From positions 1 to 41,479 of the forward strand of contig WELA01004867.1 of assembly GCA_009602735.1 (NCBI GenBank): a DNA stretch of 41,479 nucleotides, read 5' to 3'. Source of the stretch: Mesotaenium endlicherianum (taxonomy: Eukaryota; Streptophyta; Zygnematophyceae; Zygnematales; Mesotaeniaceae). Below, piece by piece: positions 1 to 10,807 of the stretch. Made by a program: the position numbers and the translations under genes. How positions within the stretch are numbered: the first letter of the stretch is position 1; every line of letters starts with the position of its first letter. Under the pieces are notes generated by a model. The model worked only from the letters and a program-made list of their open reading frames with translations, made no database searches and was not told where the DNA came from.

Positions 1-150
1 AGTCAAACGGAAGTAAACTAGCATCAATTATGCAATCAGTAAACTCGTACATAAGCAAGGCTAGAAGATAGTGCATAAGAATGGCTTCTCGCCTTGGATT
101 CAGATCTCTCTCCATAAGCTGTACAAGAGAGTTGGCCTCGTTTCTGAATG
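1..150 (-). repeat. Truncated family-A LTR fragment (unit 1)
   Basis: Matches positions 135-284 of the LTR at 12453. At about 148-158 it is joined abruptly to integrase sequence, so integrase C-terminus, chromodomain, ORF3 and the rest of the LTR have been deleted. The start of this LTR lies outside the window. Confidence 0.8.
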
Positions 151-155
151 TTATA

Positions 156-1663
156 TAATATTAGAGGTAGCCCATGTTGGCATACTACATGGTTGTATAA
201 AGTCTCGCAATTTGGAGGGCAGTTACTTCGACAATGGTGGGGATGAATATGACCATTTTTGTCAACTTATCCACTACTACCAGTATAAAATCATGCCCAT
301 TGGCAGTCCTTGGTAGTTTTACCACCCAGTCCATGGATATTGTTTCCCAGCGTCCAGCTGGGATGGGCAGTGGTTGTAATAGCCCCCCGGGTGGGGTGTG
401 TTTCTCTGACACTGATCACAGGACTTCACATATTTCAAGACCTCCCGAGGCAACCCATCCCAATGATAATGATTTGCCAGTTTGCCCACAGTTCTGGCCT
501 GCCCCAAATGCCCACCCAGTAAAGTGTCACGCGCTTGACTCAGTAAGAGGGACCTTATTTCCAAGTTATTAGGAATGACCAGCTTCAGCCTGCCTGAAGT
601 GGTTTCAGTCACCCAGACCCTCTCTTAAGCCCGTACCCGAGTGCAATAGCAGGACACACACCATCAGTGGGGCTGGGCTCAAATGTTGGGTCAGAAAGGT
701 AGGCTTTTTTAAGTTGTTCAAGGAAGGACCTTTTCACCTTCAGTGAAGTGATTGCACAAAGGACTTTATCTACAGCATGCTGACAAAAGTTCCTTTCTTG
801 CAAGTCAGGTCTTCTAGAGAGTGCATCAGCAGGATTCAACTTCCCTGGTTTGTAGGCGATCTGGACATGGAACTGCTCCAGCATCTGGCTCCAGCGGTTC
901 TCCCTCCTCGACAGCTTGGACTTCTTCTGAAAGTGAGTAAGAGGTAGATGATCTGTAATCACCTTAAAAGCTTTACCATATAAGTGTGCTCTCCACTGTT
1001 TGAGCACATGAATAATAGCAAGCAGCTCTTTATCATGCACGAAATAGTTAATTTCAGCTGGGTTGAATTTCATAGACTCATCCAGCACAGGGTGCCACTC
1101 CTGCCGCACCTTACCATCCTTTGTGGTTTTGTCAGCAGTCTGCCACAAAATAATACCCATAACAAAGTCAGAAGCATCAGTAACCACCCGCACAGGTTTG
1201 CTGGGGTCATACACAGCTAAGATTGGGGCGAAACAGAGGGCACCCTAAGGGTCTGGAAGGCAGCTTGCTGCTCTTCCCCCCACACATACCCTATGTCCTT
1301 CGTAGTAAGGTCAGTCAGTTTACTGGCCTTTGTAGAATAATTCTCAATAAATCTCTATAGTAGTTAGCCAACCCGAGGAAGGATCTAATTTTTGAGACAG
1401 ACCGTGGTACGGGCCAGGTCTGCACTTTTTAGGATCCACACTGATGCCTTCGTTACTGACAACGTGGCCTAAAAATTCAATACTTTCCTTTAGAGAAATA
1501 ACACTTGCTCATTCTAGCATATATCTGATTCTTTCATAGAGTGTCCACAATTGTCGTTAAGTGCTCAGCATATACAGCTTCATTTTTAGAGATCAAAAAT
1601 ATCATCCAGGACTTGCTCAAGCTTATCTAAAAAAGGGCCTAAAAATGTCATTTATATCACCCA
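156..1663 (-). pseudogene. Family-A Ty3/gypsy pol remnant, unit 1 (RT-RNase H-integrase)
   Basis: This is a broken minus-strand pol of the same family as elements A and D. Reading leftwards it holds the C-terminal part of reverse transcriptase (about 1663-1215, with a degraded FLDD-type motif near the right end). Next comes RNase H with its connection domain (1214-609: VTDASDF, then HDKELLAI and ITDHLPL acidic positions). Last is integrase with an H2C2 zinc region (QAR..GGHLG, CDQCQ; 612-400) and the first catalytic Asp in ISMDWVV (412-185). A frameshift near 400 splits the integrase, and the reading is cut at about 156 where an LTR fragment begins. RT lost a short segment relative to element D. 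No functional product is expected. Confidence 0.9.
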
Positions 1664-1740
1664 AAAGGATTGAGATTACTCGCTGATATAAGGATCTTTA
1701 TTAATTGTTAAGTCGCCTATTGGTAAGTCAAATCATTTAA
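1664..1740 (+). repeat. Inverted family-A LTR end fragment (unit 1)
   Basis: The reverse complement resembles the first 75 bases of the LTR at 12453, including the segment around GACTTACCAAT. It is thus opposite in orientation to the neighbouring pol remnant and marks a rearrangement or a second element's edge. No primer-binding site follows it. Confidence 0.6.
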
Positions 1741-1750
1741 CTTCTCCTCT

Positions 1751-2000
1751 GTGGCCTCCAATATGAGCTCGTCACCGCAAATCAACACCCACTCTTGTGC
1801 AGCCTGTGCTTCATCTTTGGCAGCCTTCTGTGCTTGCCTTGCTGCAAGTCGTACTTCCCGCTATGCCTGTAGTAGTGCTGTAACTAGTCTTGCATCTTGT
1901 CTTCTTTGTACCTCTCTTGCTCTAAGAGCATCCAGCTGTGCACTTTCTTGCTCTGCAAAATGCTGCCTCCTGTGCTCTTCTAGTCGCTGTGCCTAAGATC
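1751..2000 (-). pseudogene. Charged coiled-coil ORF remnant, unit 1
   Basis: The minus strand reads as an Ala/Glu/Arg/Gln-rich helical segment (LEEHRRQHFAEQE, then REVRLAARQAQKAAKDE) with one internal stop. The bias and its position upstream of a pol remnant fit a gag or accessory-protein coiled coil of a retrotransposon, but I see no zinc knuckle and no domain I can name. The serine/cysteine-rich plus-strand frame over the same bases is the antisense shadow. Confidence 0.35.
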
Positions 2001-2576
2001 TCTAGCCTAATCCTCCTCTCTCTTGTGCTGCTGGGAGACCTGGACAATCATGGGAATGGAGGTCCCGATAGTGCCAAAGGTACACATGGCGTTGGGGTAG
2101 CGACCCAAACCATATGGCCTTTGCCGTGATGCTAAAAGCTCTCCCACTTTTCCATGACGGCATGAGGACGTCGATGGCCTTCCAGAGCTATTGACAAACA
2201 ATATTCAAGAGCATTCACAACGTACGAGAGGACCCACCGACGCTGCCAACATCACCGCCCAATGATACCGAACATGAGTGCCTTTCAAAGCATTTGAAAG
2301 TGTATGCACCTTCGCATCCCATTTTCGCTCTCTCAGCCAAATTTGACGCCAAATTTTGGACGAAGACTTCCCTCCAGACTTTCACTCAAGGTGCAACATT
2401 ATGGAAAGTCCTATCCGTCTCATCTTCTATTCAAAAAGGCCACGATCGCTTTTATACCCCGAGCTACATACACGCCTGCATTGCTTCTGCATATATACTA
2501 CTAGCGCCAGACAAATGGAAGAAAATTCTACTTTTGCTGGCTGTCAGTGCTCAACATGCTTAGGTGAGAGTAGCCT

Positions 2577-3062
2577 TTGTGCTCTGTGCCTTCTCGAGAA
2601 TTTACCCTCAGAGTATTTATGAGGTCTTACCCTGTATCCGCTTTCCGTGCTTTGGCAGATATAAAGGAGAAGCCTTCCCATCCTGGCCATCTTCCTGTGT
2701 GGTATTCTCGACAGAGTTTTGAGACTTTATCTATTCTAACAGCAGCCTGCATGTTGTTGGATTTGCTCATGCCTCCACTACCTTGCAGCAAGAACCGGTG
2801 TCCCTCATGTAGGGTTCTAACCTCCCGCCGAGGATGCGAACGGGTTGATGAGGAGGTGTTTACTCAAATGCAAAACCTTCGTGATGTTCAGAAGGTTTGT
2901 ACCTTTGTTAGCAGTTTCAAACCAATGGCACCAAGTGACATCGCAGGTGGCGAATTGGCCGACGAGGACACCGACCAAAAGAACGTTCTTACTCTGAGAA
3001 TATCGTTCATAAATTTGGACGGACCTCCATACTGCTACGCTCCTTACATGTCACCTGGGTGA
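2577..3062 (+). CDS. Unrecognised ORF (possible gene fragment), unit 1
   Basis: An open frame of 161 codons, first codon ATG at 2577, with no family I recognise. It contains a Cys cluster (CSKNRCPSC) near residue 70 and a more ordinary-looking C-terminal half (DIAGGELADEDTDQ). No intron signals or paralogue elsewhere in the window support it. It may be a captured exon, a decayed element or chance. The 1999-2576 stretch to its left holds only short frames and nothing I can name. Confidence 0.2.
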   Translation: MCSVPSREFTLRVFMRSYPVSAFRALADIKEKPSHPGHLPVWYSRQSFETLSILTAACMLLDLLMPPLPCSKNRCPSCRVLTSRRGCERVDEEVFTQMQNLRDVQKVCTFVSSFKPMAPSDIAGGELADEDTDQKNVLTLRISFINLDGPPYCYAPYMSPG

Positions 3063-3102
3063 ATGGCAGGTTACCTCTATACCAGGTTAGTTACTTTCCA
3101 AT

Positions 3103-3350
3103 GTGTATGACTACATCTGCATTCCGGCTATCTTCTTTGGAAAGGCTTGGGCAAAGACGAAGGTGCGCAGCCATTATGCTATGGTAATCTTCAATGGCCA
3201 GTGCATAGAGCTACAAAAAGGCATATTTGCAGCATTCCTCTGTGATGACGATGAACCTTTTTTGGGTATCGGCAAAGGACGTCACAAATTATCACATTAA
3301 AGAGGTGGACGTTCTGTACCCACTTTTAAATTACGGATACGGCCTATACG
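3103..3350 (+). pseudogene. Possible decayed protein fragment, unit 1
   Basis: The frame from 3103 reads FNGQCIELQKGIFAAFL then DDDEPFLGI. A +1 shift near 3270 continues a plausible protein (KDVTNYHIKEVDVLYPLL). The two-frame continuity suggests a frameshifted coding fragment rather than chance. The spacing of hydrophobic residues around EPFLG loosely recalls BAH-type domains, but this is an impression only. Present identically in unit 2. Confidence 0.2.
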
Positions 3351-3829
3351 GATACCTCCGGTACGATTACATATGTACGGGTGTGCCAAAATTGTACGCA
3401 TAAATACGTCAACCGTGTGAAGTAAATAGAAAGTTGTTTGCGGCTATAACTTCTGGAAAGTTTGAAAATCTTAGATTTCGTCAATCGCATAAGGTAGAGA
3501 ATGACGGACGCGTCAAGAAGAGATGGTCAAAGTATGTCAACCATCCGCCTGTAGAAGAGAAAATCTTATTTTGGTACTAGATAAATAAAACGGATCACAA
3601 TTGTTTAAAGTTTTATTTTGATACGGATTCATATGCGACACGGAGTATCGGTGCGGCAAGCTAGGTCAATATGCGAGAATTTTAAAACTAGGCTCTGTAC
3701 AGAAGAGGTAGCACTGCACCTCTTTTCGACAAGTGTAGAACCTTTGTGATCAACAACCCCTGCCTAGCATATGACGCAAACACTCAGAGGTTAAGGCAGG
3801 GGAAGGTAGGGCTAAGTCCTAGCCTTGTT
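3351..3829. other. No gene seen, unit 1
   Basis: AT-rich sequence with several TACGGATAC-like words near the left end. No ORF, repeat family or RNA gene is recognisable. Confidence 0.5.
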
Positions 3830-4470
3830 TGTCATGCTTCAAGCAATACTTCCGTGAAGCCTGCGTTATAGTTTGCACCATTGTTTGTGCCATACCATTT
3901 GCTTGCGGATGATTGCTGCAGGTAGTGCAGTGGTCAATAAAGCATCTGTTTGGGAGCTGCTAGAATGATCCTTTGAACTCTCACTCTTGGTCTGTCAAGA
4001 CTTCTACTGGTCCATGCCGCACAATCATGCCGCACAACTGAGAAGCAGTTCCGCAATTACCAAACTTTTCTTTGCGGTAAGGACTACCACCTCTACCTAC
4101 TTGGAGAAATGCTCAGTCATGAGCATGATATACTTGTTATCTCGCTTGGACAATGGCAGGTAACCTGCAAAGTCACAGCTCAAGCAGTAGCCTAGACCCA
4201 TGATCGGCAATGGTTGCAGATGCAAGGGCTGTTGTGTGAAGCTCGCCTAGTTAATCTCGATCGCAGCTCTGACACGCCTTTAATTATGTTCTCGCAATGC
4301 TACTTCCTGTCCCTCCACCAGAAAAACATCTTCTGAACACTATACATCATCTTGACACCGTAGTGTCTGGTAGTATTGTGCGTCTCCTGCACTACAGCTC
4401 GCCAGTTGTTGGATTCTGGCATCAACTTCTTTTGGCCATTTTCTTCAATTCTGACTAGGTTGTTACGTTT
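3830..4470 (-). pseudogene. Decayed integrase of a different Ty3/gypsy lineage, unit 1
   Basis: The minus strand, with several stops and frame changes, spells an integrase in order. It has an H2C2-type start (THNTTRHYG near 4370), the first catalytic Asp in a CDFAGYLPLS block near 4150, HFSK followed by a stop, and the second Asp in VLTDQE near 4010. The third block is HPQANGMAQTMVQT near 3900, where the usual Glu is Gln. The wording differs from families A and B, so this is a separate, older element. No LTRs are visible around it. Confidence 0.7.
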
Positions 4471-4514
4471 CCAGAAACATCTTCTTGCCCCTTGTAATCT
4501 CTCTCTTTTGGAGG

Positions 4515-5770
4515 CAGTTCTTGTCGCAATTATTGTGAGCTTGACGGCGCTGCATGCGGACGCAAGTCACGGTCGCCCAGGTTCGAAAAGTTGACGTTGA
4601 CTTACCGATCATTTGACTGATCTCTGCCCGGTCAGCATTGACAGTCAGAATCCAAGTCACAAGGAAGCGTGACTGTGATTAGGTCAAAATCGACACTTAG
4701 TGATGGGTGGGGTTTGACACCCAAGTCAGCCGAGAAGTTGACTATGCTAGGCCCAGTAAATGGTTCAGCGGCGGTCAAGTTAGGCATTGCGGACAAGAAC
4801 AGACACCCTGGCAACCGCCATGTCAGGCGGGGCTGGTCGGAAGGGGCAACCCAGCCATGGACCCAAGAAGAGGTTGCCACGTCCTAAGCAGCCTTATCGA
4901 GCGACATAGGCTTGGAAGCCATTTAGGCGTGCACGCTGACCAAAAGGCTAGCAGACACGCGCGACTGTCACGAGGTGTGCATGCATGCTAAGTGATGTCT
5001 AATAACTTAAGCTATCACGAGGGATAACTGCAGGAACGGCATGCATGCTAAACGCTGTGACTAAGCATTGGAATTCCCAAGAGAAATGGCATGCGTGGTG
5101 CCTAGAAAAGGCACGAGCCTTGCACAATCCCACCTAATTCTTGCCTTGCACATTTTGCCAAGAAGCAGGAGGGAGCACAAGATCGAAAGGAGAAGAGAAA
5201 GAAGGGCGCAAAGAAGAAGGAATTTCCAAGGCCACAGGAGAGCCGGGAAGCCACGCTTCTGCCGACGCTTAAGAAATTCTCTCCCAGTGTACCATAGAAA
5301 AGTTAGAGTTCAGGAGTTCCTAAGAAGGAATTTTGTTTGAAGAAGGCAACTTGCAAATAGAATCTCTTAGGAGTTCTAGCGCAAATATGGACCAGACACC
5401 ACAAACGTGCAAAGAGCACATAATATGGTGAGTGCTGTGTTACTTTCCAAGTTCTCATAAGTTTCAATTATTGAGTTCCAAGTAAGAAAGCAGGACCAAG
5501 AAGTAAAGCCCTCAATGTAAAGTTGAGTAAACCCAGCCAGCAGTGAAAACTGTTAGGCGCTGTTTTGAGCGAAGAGCTCAAGCCAGGTCGGCATAGATGC
5601 TGTAGTTTTAGAGTTCTGTAAATTGTGACTTGGTGAACCTGGTGGGCGATTTTCTTTGAAACTTGGTGTTGTAAGTTGTTTGGCTTAGACGTGATTCTCT
5701 GCAAACTAGAGCTAGTTCACTTGTGCAACCCTCAACTTGGGCAAAAGCCTATAAAGAAGTACGACATTTT
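4515..5770 (+). repeat. Leader/LTR-like region related to element C, unit 1
   Basis: Collinear but diverged match to 29735-30960, the sequence just before element C's gag frame. Shared blocks include the GTTGAC-containing left part, a purine-rich GAAGAAGG stretch (5180-5215), an ATG followed at once by GTGAGT at 5425-5433, and AAAGCCTAT near the right end. Similarity fades where C's gag begins, so this is a solo LTR/leader or a truncated element of the same family. The basic ORF at 5068-5340 is not conserved in C. Confidence 0.7.
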
Positions 5771-6159
5771 TGTCTTTGTAAGGAAATATGAAGGATAGAA
5801 ATCTTTTCACAAGAAAACTTGCTAAATCTTGGAATAGGAACTGAAGAGCTTCACCTCAGTGTGAGAACACTAAGTGTTGACCCCTCTTTACATTATGCAA
5901 GTGCAAGAAGACCAGAAATGGGTCAAGCGCAGCCAGCCTATCACTGACACACGTACAAAGGGAAACCGACCAGGTTGATTTCCCGCGTGCAGAGATACAC
6001 CGACCAATCAATCGTGGGAAGCCCACACGCGAAAAGGACCACCGACACATCGACCAGGTCAACGACACACATGATGGAAAGCCACACATGTGTCCAGGTC
6101 CCGACGTCATAGGCACGAGATTCTCTCAGATGATTCCCTGTTCTTAGCCAACGCATAGT
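5771..6159. other. No gene seen, unit 1
   Basis: Contains repeated ACCGACCA-like words (about 5960-6060) but no ORF of substance. Ends in ATAGT immediately before an LTR start, which is the left junction of element A carried along by the duplication. Confidence 0.5.
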
Positions 6160-6443
6160 TGAAATGAATCGACTTACCAATTAGGCTATTAACAATTAAT
6201 GAAGATCTTTATATCAGCAAGTAATCTTTATGGTATTTTCTATTCGTTGATTCAGAAGCAAAAGACAACACACTAGCAAATGTAGTACTTGCAAGTCAAA
6301 CGGAAGTAAACTAGCATCAATTATGCAATCAGTAAACTCGTACATAAGCAAGGCTAGAAGATAGTGCATAAGAATGGCTTCTCGCCTTGGATTCAGATCT
6401 CTCTCCATAAGCTGTACAAGAGAGTTGGCCTCGTTTCTGAATG
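6160..6443 (-). repeat. Chimeric truncated family-A LTR at unit junction
   Basis: Begins TGAAATGAATCG directly after ATAGT, exactly like element A's LTR at 12453, but carries the truncated-copy variant (AG, not CC) at 6371-6372 and then breaks into integrase at about 6443. It looks like a crossover product: left part from A's LTR, right part from the truncated LTR. Confidence 0.75.
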
Positions 6444-6448
6444 TTATA

Positions 6449-7956
6449 TAATATTAGAGGTAGCCCATGTTGGCATACTACATGGTTGTATAAAGTCTCG
6501 CAATTTGGAGGGCAGTTACTTCGACAATGGTGGGGATGAATATGACCATTTTTGTCAACTTATCCACTACTACCAGTATAAAATCATGCCCATTGGCAGT
6601 CCTTGGTAGTTTTACCACCCAGTCCATGGATATTGTTTCCCAGCGTCCAGCTGGGATGGGCAGTGGTTGTAATAGCCCCCCGGGTGGGGTGTGTTTCTCT
6701 GACACTGATCACAGGACTTCACATATTTCAAGACCTCCCGAGGCAACCCATCCCAATGATAATGATTTGCCAGTTTGCCCACAGTTCTGGCCTGCCCCAA
6801 ATGCCCACCCAGTAAAGTGTCACGCGCTTGACTCAGTAAGAGGGACCTTATTTCCAAGTTATTAGGAATGACCAGCTTCAGCCTGCCTGAAGTGGTTTCA
6901 GTCACCCAGACCCTCTCTTAAGCCCGTACCCGAGTGCAATAGCAGGACACACACCATCAGTGGGGCTGGGCTCAAATGTTGGGTCAGAAAGGTAGGCTTT
7001 TTTAAGTTGTTCAAGGAAGGACCTTTTCACCTTCAGTGAAGTGATTGCACAAAGGACTTTATCTACAGCATGCTGACAAAAGTTCCTTTCTTGCAAGTCA
7101 GGTCTTCTAGAGAGTGCATCAGCAGGATTCAACTTCCCTGGTTTGTAGGCGATCTGGACATGGAACTGCTCCAGCATCTGGCTCCAGCGGTTCTCCCTCC
7201 TCGACAGCTTGGACTTCTTCTGAAAGTGAGTAAGAGGTAGATGATCTGTAATCACCTTAAAAGCTTTACCATATAAGTGTGCTCTCCACTGTTTGAGCAC
7301 ATGAATAATAGCAAGCAGCTCTTTATCATGCACGAAATAGTTAATTTCAGCTGGGTTGAATTTCATAGACTCATCCAGCACAGGGTGCCACTCCTGCCGC
7401 ACCTTACCATCCTTTGTGGTTTTGTCAGCAGTCTGCCACAAAATAATACCCATAACAAAGTCAGAAGCATCAGTAACCACCCGCACAGGTTTGCTGGGGT
7501 CATACACAGCTAAGATTGGGGCGAAACAGAGGGCACCCTAAGGGTCTGGAAGGCAGCTTGCTGCTCTTCCCCCCACACATACCCTATGTCCTTCGTAGTA
7601 AGGTCAGTCAGTTTACTGGCCTTTGTAGAATAATTCTCAATAAATCTCTATAGTAGTTAGCCAACCCGAGGAAGGATCTAATTTTTGAGACAGACCGTGG
7701 TACGGGCCAGGTCTGCACTTTTTAGGATCCACACTGATGCCTTCGTTACTGACAACGTGGCCTAAAAATTCAATACTTTCCTTTAGAGAAATAACACTTG
7801 CTCATTCTAGCATATATCTGATTCTTTCATAGAGTGTCCACAATTGTCGTTAAGTGCTCAGCATATACAGCTTCATTTTTAGAGATCAAAAATATCATCC
7901 AGGACTTGCTCAAGCTTATCTAAAAAAGGGCCTAAAAATGTCATTTATATCACCCA
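6449..7956 (-). pseudogene. Family-A pol remnant, unit 2
   Basis: Copy of the remnant at 156-1663 with the same lesions: RT C-terminus (7956-7508), RNase H (7507-6902), integrase H2C2 (6905-6690) and first catalytic Asp (6705-6478), truncated against the chimeric LTR. Sharing every stop and frameshift shows that decay preceded the duplication. Confidence 0.9.
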
Positions 7957-8033
7957 AAAGGATTGAGATTACTCGCTGATATAAGGATCTTTATTAATTG
8001 TTAAGTCGCCTATTGGTAAGTCAAATCATTTAA
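7957..8033 (+). repeat. Inverted family-A LTR end fragment (unit 2)
   Basis: Copy of 1664-1740; reverse complement resembles the first 75 bases of the family-A LTR. Confidence 0.6.
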
Positions 8034-8043
8034 CTTCTCCTCT

Positions 8044-8293
8044 GTGGCCTCCAATATGAGCTCGTCACCGCAAATCAACACCCACTCTTGTGCAGCCTGT
8101 GCTTCATCTTTGGCAGCCTTCTGTGCTTGCCTTGCTGCAAGTCGTACTTCCCGCTATGCCTGTAGTAGTGCTGTAACTAGTCTTGCATCTTGTCTTCTTT
8201 GTACCTCTCTTGCTCTAAGAGCATCCAGCTGTGCACTTTCTTGCTCTGCAAAATGCTGCCTCCTGTGCTCTTCTAGTCGCTGTGCCTAAGATC
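8044..8293 (-). pseudogene. Charged coiled-coil ORF remnant, unit 2
   Basis: Copy of the remnant at 1751-2000, with the same internal stop. Function unknown; a gag-like or accessory coiled coil is plausible. Confidence 0.35.
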
Positions 8294-8869
8294 TCTAGCC
8301 TAATCCTCCTCTCTCTTGTGCTGCTGGGAGACCTGGACAATCATGGGAATGGAGGTCCCGATAGTGCCAAAGGTACACATGGCGTTGGGGTAGCGACCCA
8401 AACCATATGGCCTTTGCCGTGATGCTAAAAGCTCTCCCACTTTTCCATGACGGCATGAGGACGTCGATGGCCTTCCAGAGCTATTGACAAACAATATTCA
8501 AGAGCATTCACAACGTACGAGAGGACCCACCGACGCTGCCAACATCACCGCCCAATGATACCGAACATGAGTGCCTTTCAAAGCATTTGAAAGTGTATGC
8601 ACCTTCGCATCCCATTTTCGCTCTCTCAGCCAAATTTGACGCCAAATTTTGGACGAAGACTTCCCTCCAGACTTTCACTCAAGGTGCAACATTATGGAAA
8701 GTCCTATCCGTCTCATCTTCTATTCAAAAAGGCCACGATCGCTTTTATACCCCGAGCTACATACACGCCTGCATTGCTTCTGCATATATACTACTAGCGC
8801 CAGACAAATGGAAGAAAATTCTACTTTTGCTGGCTGTCAGTGCTCAACATGCTTAGGTGAGAGTAGCCT

Positions 8870-9355
8870 TTGTGCTCTGTGCCTTCTCGAGAATTTACCC
8901 TCAGAGTATTTATGAGGTCTTACCCTGTATCCGCTTTCCGTGCTTTGGCAGATATAAAGGAGAAGCCTTCCCATCCTGGCCATCTTCCTGTGTGGTATTC
9001 TCGACAGAGTTTTGAGACTTTATCTATTCTAACAGCAGCCTGCATGTTGTTGGATTTGCTCATGCCTCCACTACCTTGCAGCAAGAACCGGTGTCCCTCA
9101 TGTAGGGTTCTAACCTCCCGCCGAGGATGCGAACGGGTTGATGAGGAGGTGTTTACTCAAATGCAAAACCTTCGTGATGTTCAGAAGGTTTGTACCTTTG
9201 TTAGCAGTTTCAAACCAATGGCACCAAGTGACATCGCAGGTGGCGAATTGGCCGACGAGGACACCGACCAAAAGAACGTTCTTACTCTGAGAATATCGTT
9301 CATAAATTTGGACGGACCTCCATACTGCTACGCTCCTTACATGTCACCTGGGTGA
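8870..9355 (+). CDS. Unrecognised ORF, unit 2
   Basis: Copy of the 161-codon frame at 2577-3062, same protein. Not recognised. The 8292-8869 stretch to the left again holds only short frames. Confidence 0.2.
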   Translation: MCSVPSREFTLRVFMRSYPVSAFRALADIKEKPSHPGHLPVWYSRQSFETLSILTAACMLLDLLMPPLPCSKNRCPSCRVLTSRRGCERVDEEVFTQMQNLRDVQKVCTFVSSFKPMAPSDIAGGELADEDTDQKNVLTLRISFINLDGPPYCYAPYMSPG

Positions 9356-9395
9356 ATGGCAGGTTACCTCTATACCAGGTTAGTTACTTTCCAAT

Positions 9396-9643
9396 GTGTA
9401 TGACTACATCTGCATTCCGGCTATCTTCTTTGGAAAGGCTTGGGCAAAGACGAAGGTGCGCAGCCATTATGCTATGGTAATCTTCAATGGCCAGTGCATA
9501 GAGCTACAAAAAGGCATATTTGCAGCATTCCTCTGTGATGACGATGAACCTTTTTTGGGTATCGGCAAAGGACGTCACAAATTATCACATTAAAGAGGTG
9601 GACGTTCTGTACCCACTTTTAAATTACGGATACGGCCTATACG
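9396..9643 (+). pseudogene. Possible decayed protein fragment, unit 2
   Basis: Copy of 3103-3350 with the same apparent +1 frameshift after DEPFLGI. Function not assigned. Confidence 0.2.
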
Positions 9644-10122
9644 GATACCTCCGGTACGATTACATATGTACGGGTGTGCCAAAATTGTACGCATAAATAC
9701 GTCAACCGTGTGAAGTAAATAGAAAGTTGTTTGCGGCTATAACTTCTGGAAAGTTTGAAAATCTTAGATTTCGTCAATCGCATAAGGTAGAGAATGACGG
9801 ACGCGTCAAGAAGAGATGGTCAAAGTATGTCAACCATCCGCCTGTAGAAGAGAAAATCTTATTTTGGTACTAGATAAATAAAACGGATCACAATTGTTTA
9901 AAGTTTTATTTTGATACGGATTCATATGCGACACGGAGTATCGGTGCGGCAAGCTAGGTCAATATGCGAGAATTTTAAAACTAGGCTCTGTACAGAAGAG
10001 GTAGCACTGCACCTCTTTTCGACAAGTGTAGAACCTTTGTGATCAACAACCCCTGCCTAGCATATGACGCAAACACTCAGAGGTTAAGGCAGGGGAAGGT
10101 AGGGCTAAGTCCTAGCCTTGTT
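9644..10122. other. No gene seen, unit 2
   Basis: Copy of 3351-3829; nothing recognisable. Confidence 0.5.
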
Positions 10123-10763
10123 TGTCATGCTTCAAGCAATACTTCCGTGAAGCCTGCGTTATAGTTTGCACCATTGTTTGTGCCATACCATTTGCTTGCG
10201 GATGATTGCTGCAGGTAGTGCAGTGGTCAATAAAGCATCTGTTTGGGAGCTGCTAGAATGATCCTTTGAACTCTCACTCTTGGTCTGTCAAGACTTCTAC
10301 TGGTCCATGCCGCACAATCATGCCGCACAACTGAGAAGCAGTTCCGCAATTACCAAACTTTTCTTTGCGGTAAGGACTACCACCTCTACCTACTTGGAGA
10401 AATGCTCAGTCATGAGCATGATATACTTGTTATCTCGCTTGGACAATGGCAGGTAACCTGCAAAGTCACAGCTCAAGCAGTAGCCTAGACCCATGATCGG
10501 CAATGGTTGCAGATGCAAGGGCTGTTGTGTGAAGCTCGCCTAGTTAATCTCGATCGCAGCTCTGACACGCCTTTAATTATGTTCTCGCAATGCTACTTCC
10601 TGTCCCTCCACCAGAAAAACATCTTCTGAACACTATACATCATCTTGACACCGTAGTGTCTGGTAGTATTGTGCGTCTCCTGCACTACAGCTCGCCAGTT
10701 GTTGGATTCTGGCATCAACTTCTTTTGGCCATTTTCTTCAATTCTGACTAGGTTGTTACGTTT
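10123..10763 (-). pseudogene. Decayed integrase of a different lineage, unit 2
   Basis: Copy of 3830-4470, with the same stops and the same Glu-to-Gln change in the third catalytic block. Confidence 0.7.
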
Positions 10764-10807
10764 CCAGAAACATCTTCTTGCCCCTTGTAATCTCTCTCTT
10801 TTGGAGG

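Larger units (their letters stand above)
1..6293. repeat. Tandem repeat unit 1 (6293 bp)
   Basis: Every stretch I compared matches 6294-12586 at a constant offset of 6293, and all open frames are the same in both copies. The window opens inside the unit, within an LTR fragment, so more copies may lie upstream. The right boundary falls inside family-A LTR sequence, which points to homologous recombination between LTRs. A collapsed or duplicated assembly is the main alternative. Confidence 0.95.

Noticed and set aside
3610..3700. Weak inverted resemblance to 29457-29545 (CTAGTTTTAAAAT and CTCTGTATCC-like words)
   Set aside because: Too diverged to call by eye; needs an alignment before being claimed as a repeat.
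5068..5340. Arg-rich ORF in the leader region of the tandem unit
   Set aside because: The homologous leader of element C does not keep this frame, so it is probably chance in a purine-rich region.
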